From the NCBI RefSeq assembly GCF_000699445.3, contig NC_067197.1, positions 33,711,809 through 33,775,808 on the forward strand: DNA of 64,000 bases. The letters run 5' to 3'. The notes under the pieces were generated by a model that had not been told where the DNA came from, ran no database searches, and was given only the letters and a program-made list of their open reading frames with translations. Below are positions 1 through 12,700 of this stretch, one piece after another (position 1 is the first letter of the stretch; the number at the start of each line of letters is the position of its first letter). The stretch is from Schistosoma haematobium (lineage: Eukaryota; Platyhelminthes; Trematoda; Strigeidida; Schistosomatidae). The translations under genes and the position numbers were made by a program.

Positions 1-2645
1 TTTGCATTTTGGATACACGGACATAAAGCCCAAGCAGCATAAGATTGTACTTTTGGATTAGGATTTTTTAACAATGACCAAAGTAAACGTACACCATCCA
101 AATTTTCAATGATACTGTAGGAAGAAAATATAACTTATTTATATATAATCCTTAATAATAATAATAATGAAAGGATATATGGTTACATTTCGTAGAGTTT
201 ATAATACAGTCAACTACAAAACATTCTTTTATTAAGTCAATACAGTTTACACACAATTTATAGACTTATTTTGATATTATTAGTGATCACAAAAAAAATT
301 ATCAACGGTAACATGGAAACAAGTTAATTATACTAATGGAATCCTTATCTAAATCTATACTGATATAAATTCTTTTAGGAACTTTGTAAATGTTTCAATA
401 AAATACAGCCCTCAACTAATTATGGAATCTGTTACTAAGCATGGCAAACACTTCATATTACGTAATACAAACTTGTATGTTAATATGCATTAATTACTAT
501 TGATTGTGTACTGAATACATTTCATAAATCAGTTAGTCAAGTTGACAATGCATCTCATTAAGTTTAAAATCGGTAAGTTGTATATTTGTAAAGATAAAAA
601 TATATCAACACTACAATGAATAAAATGTTGTCCAACGCTTTCAGTTTTTCAATAGTGGTCTAGCTAAGATTAATTAACGATTTGGACTATGAAAAAAATC
701 GTAAATAAATCTACTGCTTATAAAAATTGTATAGGTAGACAGTCATGATTTTATAGAACAGTCAATGTTTTAAAAATGTGCTCAGTAGTGACTAGCTTTG
801 TGAAGGAATTCTTGAAGTTCTGGTGAGAAGCCATGATTAGTGGAGCTAATCCATGTCACATAGAGACAGGTATCTATCTCAGACAATGGAAGATGGTCGT
901 GCAATTTTGTGAATTGGTTGAAGTTAGACATGAACATCGTTGGTTGCCGGCGCAGATGTCTGGGGGTGCGAGACTGAAATCCCCAATTTCGAATCCCCCT
1001 TGCGGGATCGTGAATGTACACTGCTAAGGAGTCCCATATTAAGATGGAACGGCCATCCAGTGCATTCAGGTTTTCAATGATGGTCTAACATCAGTCGACT
1101 CATGAATTCAATCAAACACTTTATAATCTCCACAATCCTATACTGATATTAGAAATTCATTTGTGGTATTTTTATTTCCAATATACTGGTGTAGTGAGTA
1201 ATGGTATAAATGGCTTTGAGATCTGTGTCGCTAGTTAGTGAACACACAAGTATTATAAATAGTACAATGAAATTTAACTATGTACAGAATTCTTCAATAG
1301 ATTGTAAATTTGTCAAGATTCGTAACAAATTTGATGAACGCATAAATAAAGGATATTTATAAACATGTTGGTTACAGGTGTTCGTTATCCATTAAATCAT
1401 AGATTGAATGATTTTCCTGTCAATCAATTTGGAATAACCTTAAACAACATCATTTATATTAACTAATCCTGGTAACATAAATGAAATCAGAAAGACATTA
1501 TCTTATTTGGGTGTTTACACATACGTAATTTAACATCTATTTCAATACGTAACAAAAGACCCTTTCTTATTACCGTTAAGTATTTTAGTTGGTCTGTCAA
1601 ATAGTTTGTAACTATCTATGAAGGAAATGAGAGTTAGTAGTACGTTTTAAATTTTGCTTGTCAAGGGTTAGAGATTAATGTCTCATTTTTAAATGATCTC
1701 ACTTTACAACATAATTCCACTGATAAAAACCATAAATGATCATAGTGGATTAGCTTTGACCATTATGTGTTTAACTAATGTCTATTGATGTTTTTAGATA
1801 TTTGATTAAAGCTTGGGTATTTCTTCTAGTATTACTCAATAAACATTTCAATGACAATAAAGTCAGACTTAAGAGTTCAAGAGAAAAATATAAGTCAGAT
1901 AACTAATAATAACATTAAAATTTGTAAGTATTGCTGGCGAGAATATAATTTATGGACAAATCAATCAGACATAAAGTAAAAAGTCTTCGACTTTGGCGCG
2001 AAATTCATTCATCCATTTCGCTAAATAGCATTTTGGCATTATATTTGATATCGATTCGTGATGAAAACTCTAAATCTAATTCCGACCCCTAACCATCAAC
2101 TGTAAATCATAATTCTGATTCCTCATACTGGTTTATATTCATCATTTAGTCCTGGATTTTTAGGTGGACATTCACAATGTCACTTTAGCATTATTCAAAT
2201 GTCTTCCATAAATTATTTTCTCATCAATATTAATTGAATACTTCATTTGAAGAAATAATTTCAATGATTTTTTTACTATCGAGTTACTAATGTTTCCGTT
2301 TTAATATAATTAGGTGTCGGGTAGAAACAGGTGTCTACCTCAGTACAATGGAAGATGGTCGCACAATTTCGTGGATTGGTTGAGATTAGACATTAACACC
2401 ATTGGATGCCGGCTCAGTGGTCTAGTTAGTTAAGCGCCTGGCGTGAGTCTGATAGGTCCTGGATTCGAATCTCGCAGGGGGCGAGTCCGTGGATGCGCAC
2501 TGCTGAGGAGTCCCCTACCAGGACGAAACGGCCATCCAGTGCATTCAGGTTTTCCATGGTGGTCTAGCTTCAATTGACTCATGATTTCAATCAAAAACTT
2601 AACAATCTCCACAATCCCTAAACTGATAAATACGAAATGCCAAAG

Positions 2646-2684
<39 letters not shown>

Positions 2685-2946
2685 CTGATTCTTCAGAAAT
2701 TTCTTAACAGAAAACCTTTTACAACATATATGATTTGTAAAATTCAAACAAATGAAATATTAGAAAGTCTGTCAATTGATCAATTGTCACATAAAAATAT
2801 TTAAATCAACTACTTAATATGATCATGATAGTTTTAATGCATCTGTAAATTATGTATAGTAACGGCTGTTATTTTGAATATTGGAAAAAATAACTCGGCA
2901 ACATCAATCTTGTTCTGTTTATCAAGTTTACTATTATTATTATTAC

Positions 2947-2997
<51 letters not shown>

Positions 2998-3753
2998 ATA
3001 CATATCTCATTTCTCTAGTCTGCTTATGCATTAAATAAGTAAAAGACCAAGCTCATACAATCATGATATTAATGAAATATTACATTAATATATTATGTAC
3101 CTGTTGTATTCATTTACATAGAAATCAGAAAAGAAAAACATGTAGAACTTATTACTGTCATATTAATATTAGTAGTATGTATGTATGTATGTTTATATAA
3201 ATATGCATGTAAAAAACAACGTTATACGTTTCAAAAGGTAATGTAAATGTCGAATATCCATTTGCACATTATCATAAAATATAATCATATATATAATCCA
3301 AAATTGTATACATTAAATATTAAACCTATATATACTACTTATTGATGTGATACTATAGATAAACTACAAGTCTGTGATGTTTTATATAAGTAATATATAA
3401 AAATAAATTATTATTATTATTATCAGAATATAATATAAATAATAAATAATATAAAAATGAAAAACGCCACATAATGAATCAATTTTATAATGTGTGATAA
3501 AATTATCAAACGTATTAAACGTTTATCATGTATATCAAAAATATATATGTATATATATATATATATATTGATGAGTCGGCTTCCGAGAACTACAACGGGG
3601 CCTCCAGTGGCCCTGAAGGAGCCGAAGAGTTTCCAGCCAATCAGAACATAATAGAGCTTTCTAGAATATCAACGTGGGATGGTACTATTGGACAGTAGCA
3701 TAATATGTCTCTTTGCGAATTGGTCGATTTATAATGTTGATTTAACAAATGCT

Positions 3754-3795
<42 letters not shown>

Positions 3796-6700
3796 TAACT
3801 AGAATGTTGATAATGCAATGAGATGACGAAGATTATCAGAATTATGTGACAGATTTCCGCATAACATTTTGAACAATCTGATCTCACATATACTTGTTAA
3901 GACATTTTTATAATAATAGGTCAACTACACAGATTAAAGATAAGCCGTAACAAAGAAAGTAAAATTATGATAAAGTACACAAAAACAATGTGATTACCAC
4001 ACTGGATACTAAATCGGTATTACCAGGGTTGGTTAAGTGTAAGGACAGATTGTTTTTGAACTCATGGATTACAAAAAATTCATAAGCTTAACTAGAATGA
4101 TGTAATTTTATTTCAACTAATCTATTATTTAAAGAGGAAGAATGTATTTGTGAAATCTCAAATTCTTTCGCTGAGATTTTACAAATACATTCTTCCTCTC
4201 TAATGTCTCACATTAACTCGGCGACCAAATATTGTGAAACTATTCGTTCAAATTTAGACGAAAGTTCTTATTTATTATTCCATTATTTAATTATATTACC
4301 TTGGTATATTGAATATAAAATATGTTAACATTAATTTTATTAAATTTGTTACTCCTTAATAATACGATAATTACATCGATAATAGTGTGATGTAAGTATT
4401 ATCAATTGAAAGTGAAACACTTGGCAACAGAATGTTAAAAAGATCAAAGAGAATGAGAACAGAGAATGATTGTTGTGGAAATGAAGGAATAATAAAGTCT
4501 GCGACAGTTGATTGACATTTTGTAAATGAAGTATTTATTGTATGGTTCTCACATTTTACTAAGGGATTCTGTAATTTTATGTTCAATTACATTCGATTGT
4601 CCTCACTTGTGTTTTTGTTCACTACACTAATTTACTTATTAAGTACGGTTTCGAGTACAAGAACTTAAATCACATTTTAGATATGAAAACCAACAACCGT
4701 AGTAGATGGGATTTAACCTTTAATCTAACTAGTAAAAGTCGATTGCTTCAAAAATTAATCAATCGTTCCAGTATAATAATCCAGTACCTTATTATTTTAC
4801 GAAAATCGTCAGATAATACTATTTTATTTAAATGACAACTTATGAAAGATAACACATCCGTTAAAGTAAAAATATATCAATTACAATGCCTATGTTTATC
4901 ATTCTGTCATTAAACATAATACAAATATTGGTAACGGTATTAGGTTCGAGTCCCAAAGTGAACATCAACTGTGGGATGCAGGTACATCCAGTTGACGATT
5001 CCCAAATAGGACAAAACCTGCGTCCTGGATCCCACTGCTATTCACCATACGTCTTTACTTAAAACGCTTGTGACTTAAGGCATCAACGAAGCTATCCGTA
5101 CAAGATGCACATATGCCAATAAGAGACTGTTCATTTGCAGTTCTAAGCATCAATGGGAAGATTTAAATAAACAATACAAAATGAATAAGAAAAAATAGAA
5201 TTCAGAGAAGAGATTTTTCTTTTCGACTAAATCATTTACTTAAGCTGTACATTCGTATATATAGTTATATGGAAAATGTACAACTTAAGTAAATGATTCC
5301 GTCGAAAAGAAAATTTTCTCCTCTGAATCCTCTTTTTCTTATTCAATGACATTATGGGTTATTTTAATACAAAATGAATTTAATATTGGTAACTGTTGTA
5401 GTGATAATAATAAAAAATTTTCAACCTCAATTCGCTGACATGAATGAGATCAGTGTAAAGTAAAACTTAGAAAATTTATTTAACATAATTGATTTCAGGT
5501 GATAAATATAAAGAAAATGAAATTTCCAGAGTTTAAAGAATATGCATTTATTCCATCTCATCAAGTTCTCTTCAGTTAATCATGATTTAATATGCTTTTT
5601 AGTTCATGATTTTAAGAAATATTAGCATGAAAAACTTAAGTCCGAGTCAAAGAATACATTTCAAAAAGTTTAAGGTTGAATGGATTAAAAGAATTCAGCA
5701 GTATCATCTCAAGACATTTCCTTGACACAAGACACAAGATACATTGAAGTCTTTCAAAGTGATTAACAAACAATCAAACTTCAATATTTTGAAACTTGCC
5801 GAAGCGATAGCGATCCAACGTTTAAAACCAGATCTATGTATCTAGAAAGAAGCAGTATTATATCTTTCTTTGCCCTGGTAACATTACACCCCTTCTTTAT
5901 TTATTACATTATTCATTATTTCAATTTTTTCTGAAGCTTGATTACATCATTGTCAGTTTTCTTTAAGTCATAACTAACTGATTTCAATTCATATATTTCT
6001 TTATTACCATTAATCTGTTTTCCATTACTGCATTACATAATCATTTAGTGTTCATTAACTCCATGAGTTCAAATCACTAGTTCAATGTTTTGGAATTTTT
6101 CCTCTCAAACTTCATTTATTTGTCCGGAACAAACAATTTTTATAACGTTATTAACTCTATTGGAATCTTCACTCTATCATGATACTTATATTCATCTGTA
6201 ATCACCCTCGTAGGCATAAGTATGTCAATATCTGGATTAACGTTGATCTTAAGTATTCTAGGATGTAATCAGCTGATGAGAACCTAACGAAATAAAGTGA
6301 ATTCATAAATTATTCTGCATCAATCTGCGTTCTTGCTCTCTTTAAAGTAATAAAGGGAACTATGTGTATGGAAAGTAGGAATTACATTTTGCATCAAAAA
6401 AACAGTAAATTGTTTTTAAAGCTTAATTCGTAAACATTTTGATGAGGCTGTTCTAAGTAATCAGAACTATAATTCTAAAAAATCCTGAAGGTGATGACAC
6501 GATTCTTACAAGTATAGAACAATAAAATGAATTGGAAAGAGATCTGCCAAATTTGAAATCTTCCAAATATTCTGTAGTTTAGAGTCCTAAACAGCATTAT
6601 TAACTCAACTATGGATCACCTGGTGAATCTCAAATGCACACAATATTTAACAATCGCATTCATTATCTTCAGCAAGGAGAGAAACAACGACACTGACTTA

Positions 6701-9700
6701 CTTGTAAGAACTATGGCTCTATTTAATACAAAAGCTGGAACTAAGTACTTTCACTTTAAATTATTTTTTTATGTTTGGCATTCTGAAGGATTAACTGTTA
6801 TGATTTATACAGAGATAAGAATTAAACAAAACCACATGAACTCAGCCTTTAGATATTGAATGAAAATTACTTTGCGACACAGTGCTTGTTCTGTATGTCA
6901 TCGTGTCGTTTTATTTGGATAAATAACTATTTTGTAAAATAAAAATGAGATAAATGAAGTATTGTAAAACTTTTAATGTTACCTCATACTATCGGCTTCT
7001 TCTGCACATTTTCCAACAGCTTTGGTTGTATTCGTAAGGAGTTCTTGATTTGTTCTTGTAAGCAGAGAAACTAATGATGGTATTCCTCCAGCTTTACGTA
7101 TTGTACTACGATTACTTGAATCTTTGGCCATTTCACTAAGTGCACCGACTACATTTACTAAAACCTAAAATAGAAAACATGTTTCAAGTTAAATATTAGG
7201 AAGAGAACATTTACCATTCAATAAATGCACATTGTATTCACAATTAATAGTTTGTAAGGAGTATAGAAACGTACCAGTTGAATATAATTCTAAACAAATC
7301 AGATTACAGATAATTAATTTCATATCTTGAAATGTAAACGTCATAGTAACCTTCGTTGACTTCATGAAGAATTTGCAAAAGAGAATTTGATAGATCATTA
7401 AATGATGAATAGTGATGAGAGATTTTTATTCCGTATTGGAGTAGAAGTATATTGTATATAGGTAAATAAGCTCTAGACTATAACTTGTAATGATGTCATA
7501 TGTGTTGTCAGTATCATTTAATGTATACTAGTGTTTTTTTATTATTCATTTAGAGTTAACTGGTATACAAATCACACTACAGTCAAGCACTAACAGTTAT
7601 ATAGTGTATGGATATTAAATTGGTCTCAGATACTAACACTAAATCATTGTTTGGTAATGCCCTGTTCGGCTAGTAGTCATTTAGTATGTAATTTACCATG
7701 ATGGAACATATACATGTCCTCGTAAAAGATCAATGGGGGACTACTTATTTAGCTTTTATATCAAGTTCGCTCGGTTTTTACGATATGAATGGGGATTGTG
7801 AACCATAAAATGACTAATGATGTTTAGAGTACTCAGGTTTCAGTGACTTTCCAACAGATCACTACTTCTAACTACTTGGATGCTCAGTTACTAGTTAGTG
7901 GTACACAAGTGTCAAGGACATTTGTTACGTGTCAAAGTATGATACAACTATATCTTCCAAACGAACCACTTTCGTATCCTAGTTTCATCGTTGATCATCT
8001 GTTAAGATAGTCAACTTTGACAACAGGAACAACAAACGGCTTTAATATCCTTTGTTTTCTTAGTGCTCACCGAGAACACACGTTGATCATCAGCCATTAT
8101 CTGTAGGAATACATTAATTGAAATGGCAGATTTCTCTTCGTAATTGGTCTCATGTTTATAAAAAGTGTATTTGGTTCAGTTTTAGCTAAAACAGAATATT
8201 TTCATTGCAACTAGATCGCGTTTGAAATCTGTTCGATTTCATTACTCATAATTCATACAAATGATACACCATAGTTTATCAAAGTGCTTATTTACAGTAT
8301 TGATGAGAGCTTGGATAACAACTTGAGGTTTTAAAAGAAATGTATGAGATTTCTCAGAGTACATAATAATACATGCTTAACTAAACAGACTTTATAAACA
8401 GATCATTAGTACTTGAAAATACTACTCATTTTCTTGATAGTAGGGTTAGTTCTAAAAAAAGACTAAATTACATGAAAGCTTTACTGCTAATCATTGTTGA
8501 CAGAAGTATAACACAATAAGATATTTAATATCGTTTTATATTATACTTGATTTATTTTGAAAAGTGGTCCCTACATTCAATTTTATAAACTCATGAAAGA
8601 TAATCATATACCACTAGACTATAATTATCTTTCGTATACATGTGCAGTTAACTCTTGACTGATTTCAGTTAATAAACCACTCACACTATTATGAATGATC
8701 CAAAAATGAGGTGATTTAAGAATAACAATCATGTAGGGTAAATTTATTTACTAAACATAATACTTTACGCCTAAACATGCGTCTGTTCACCTTGGAAAAT
8801 ACAATGAAAATATTTGAATGTTTTACTAGGAGTAGTAGCTATCAGTATTAAAACTTCTTTAAATAGTGATTTATTTTATTTTCGAAACTAAGGAAATTCC
8901 AAATAGTTTTTTTTATACGTTCTGTCCTTGTTTTCCTGATATTCTTTAGAACAGGAAGGTCCTTTTTGACGCCATTGCATTTCACATTAATTTACTTTTG
9001 GAGTCACGGAATATCGAATAATTTTTTATTGTCAGAAAGAGGACTTTGTGGAGATTGCAGTAATTTAATATTTGAATTCTTGAGTCGATTAAAGCTAGAC
9101 CATCATGGTAAACCGGGAAACACTGGGTGATTGTTTCATCATAGTATGGGACTCTTCAGCAATGTGCATCCACAATTCCGCTTGCAGGATTCGAACTTAG
9201 CACCTCCGGTCTCATGTGCAAACGCTTGACCTCTAAACCACTGAGCCGATATCTAACGGTTCGAATCCCGCTAGCGCGATCGTGGATGCGCACGGCTGAG
9301 GGTTCACATACTACGACGTTCGGTGTTTCCAGGTTTTCCATGGTGGTCTAGCTTCAATTGACTCATGATTTCAACCATTGAACTTTCTAAAATCTCCACA
9401 AAACCCCTAACGACAGAAAATCTGGTAGGTCTTTCACCTTACTTACGGATGTGGTATAAAAACTTCCTCTAATCATTTAACATAACATAGAACAAAGGGA
9501 ATTTGGGTTTCTTGACAGGCAAAGTACAATTTAGCTACTCCGTCAGAATATAACTATCTATATGTCTTAAATTCATAGATTTAGGTATATAGTCTAAGTA
9601 CCGCTTATTGTTATAAGTGATGACTCGTTTCAGTTCTTGCTTGATTGACTCTATAACTCGGAGTTTCGTACCACAACTTGAAACTTAATACTGAGCAAAT

Positions 9701-12700
9701 CATTCATGATCAAGTAATGATAACTCAATCACTAACCCAACTAATCTGTCCAGCGTTTCAGGATTCCTAATGATTATTTGACTAGTGTTAAACCTTAATG
9801 AAAATTCTCCTAGAAATCAGTGACCTTAAATGAGCTTCACCTACTAAACAACCGGAAATGATATAGATAATCAAAATCATTAAGTTGAGTAAATATGTGA
9901 AATTAAAAAGTGTTTAAAAAGTAAAATTAGAGAACAAAATAATTTAGTTAATTATCACATTTGCTTTATGACTTATTTAAAGAATAGTCTTAATTCCAAT
10001 TATTGTTAGTGAAATCTATGTCCTATTAACAATTAGTCTGTACAATAGTAACACTGAAAACATAAACATTCAAGAAAAACTGATATCCTTAATAAGTGAA
10101 TAGAATTATCTGGTAGCAATTTGAAGGAGTACCGGATATTGTAATAGAGTAATCTGTTATTTTGTATAGTAGTTAAGGTAATGATTTGATGACATAAAAA
10201 TCAAGTACTGTACTGTATCAAGAACACATATGATGGGACCATAATTTATGGACGACCTTTGAGCAACGATAAAATGACTTGAAAATATCCATCTACTTAC
10301 CATGGTTAAATCGGAGTTATAAATTAATGCGATGGACTATGATTAGGTTTAAAAATTATATTTAATATTTTCATCACGAACTGACATCAGTTATAATGCC
10401 GAAATGGTATTTAGCTATATGAGTGGATGAATCTCGCTTCAAAATCCAAGACCTGCTATCTTTAATCTGATTGGTTCGTCCATAAATTATAGTCTCGCCA
10501 CACTTTTTCAAATCAACTATTATTTAAGATTGTGAGTAATGATATGTGGTTTTGACTAGGAAAATTTAGAAAAAAGCTTGGAAATTACAATCGAAAAGAG
10601 ATTTCAGAGAATGAAACAGTCAACTGTTAGACAACAAAGTCTCTTTTATCCAATCACAGTTTATTCATGAATCAAATCATTAATAAATAGTAAAAATAGA
10701 ATTCAGCTCAATTATAGGTTGGTAATACACGAATTCGGATCAGTTGAGAGAAAATTTGTTTGTCTTGCTGATATGTTAAGTTTGCTCTGAGCATAATTTA
10801 TTATTCGGAAATCAGAAAGAATAGGTTGACGTCAACATCGAATTAATCCAAGAAAGTTCGATCTTCAAACGATTTCCGCTAAGTGAATGTAATTTTACGT
10901 CACTTAGATCAATAGACACTTTACAATTTTGATCAACACTAAAAAGAACTACTAAGCAAACATGACTTGGATCCCTATCAATTGAGGAATCAATTGCATA
11001 TTTGAGTTATTTACATAACATTCGATTAGCCCCATAGCCAAATGATTGTTATTACTTCTGTCATATATGAAATATAACTAAATTTTAACAAATTTATTAA
11101 ATACACTTATACGCTTATTGTGTCATTATATCATTCTAGTTTAATGTAAAATGTATCCTTGCTTTTCTATGAGACAATTATTTTAAATATAGTAGGACAG
11201 AAAACTACTGCAATGCAATTGTAGTGAACGAGAACAAAAGTGAGAACAATTGTATGTATATGAATACAAAATTACAAAACGTCTTATTAAAATCTGTGAA
11301 CCATACAATTAATACTTCATTTACCAAATGTCATTCAATCGCCTCGGACTTCATTGTTCCTTCGTTTCCACTGCAATCATTCACTGTTCTCGTTCTCTTT
11401 TCTTCGATTTTCTTAATAATCTGTTGACAGGTATTTCACTTTCGATTGTTGGTACATACTACTTATATCTGTCACTATCAGTCGCACATACTACACTACT
11501 ATTAGATGTCTCAATACAAATATCTAGCAGTCATTATTATCAGTGTTGTGACTTGTGACTGCAGATTAGACGGCAGCAAATTATCGAATGGACCAAAGAC
11601 GCGTAAACACGTAAGAACGGTCTAGAGTTCTGATTGGTCCGACTTCCCTGTCTAGCCCAGCCAGTTGAGTCCAGAACGTAAGTCTCAGTCTCTGAGATAT
11701 GAATCATTATATTTCGACCATACTGAGTTTATGTACCAATCAAAACGACCACAATGTACCAATAAAATATGAACAGCATTTGTACAAGAATTAGCCAGAT
11801 GTGGCTGTGAACGAGGGAAGTAGCGATTAACAGACAGGGAATAGTGCATGAATGGTAAATCGTATAATAATAGTTCATAGGTCAAAATAAAGCTCATGAT
11901 AAGAGGGGCATGAATATGAACAGTTTATTTACATAACAATTATACGATAAAAATATACTCATAATATTGGTCCATAAATGAATCCAAAAAATTATCATTC
12001 ATTATTCTTATCGGGATACAACACCTCCCCCTTTTGAAGATCCGGATGATATCCGGATTTTAAAATTTCCGGGTTCATCCTCCCCCGCGAAATAGTGTTG
12101 GATCATCATATTCACAAGCTACAATTAATTCGACTTTATTTAAAACATATTTGTTACATTGAACAGAGGATCGACTGAAAGTGACTGAATGGTGAGGCTG
12201 AACGACACTTGATATGAGGTGATCGAAGCTGGATTCTTGCGAAACATTTTCACCAGATCTCTTGAAAATTTCATTAGTAGATAATCGATCACTAGGAAAA
12301 TCAGCATGTATCAAAATTGTATTAGATTTCTGATCATCATTTGATGCATCTGTCATGTTTTCTGGTAAAAGAGAATCTCGATAATAAGATTCGTCAGAAA
12401 CTCTTGTTGCTGAATGCTGAGGACCATTTGGGACAGCTGGATTCAGTATACTGCCCGATTTGTTTTCTGTTTCTTTGTGGGCGGGTACTGCGACAAATTT
12501 ATGAGCATTTAATATGACGTCGTCTTCCTGTGGGCTGAACAATCCAGTGTCTGTACACAGTGTTTCGGACTCAAAGGGATTTGAGCCGGATGATATCCGG
12601 ATTTTAAAAAGGGGGAGGTGTTATATCCCGATAAGAATAATGAACGTTAATATTGGTCCATAAATGAATCCCAAAATTACCATTCATTATTCTTATCGGG

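Noticed and set aside
2411..2475. Possible functional tRNA gene
   Set aside because: Only A- and B-box-like segments match; no complete cloverleaf or anticodon arm, and it is part of a multi-copy SINE.
2834..3031. Asn-rich protein on the minus strand
   Set aside because: It is a translation of the (ATT)n microsatellite.
6611..6859. 82-codon plus-strand frame in the ODAD2 intron
   Set aside because: No recognised motif, AT-driven composition and no splice or promoter context.
11224..11558. Two overlapping open frames of 67 and 76 codons
   Set aside because: They lie on the dispersed ~285-bp repeat and are not conserved as frames in its other copies.
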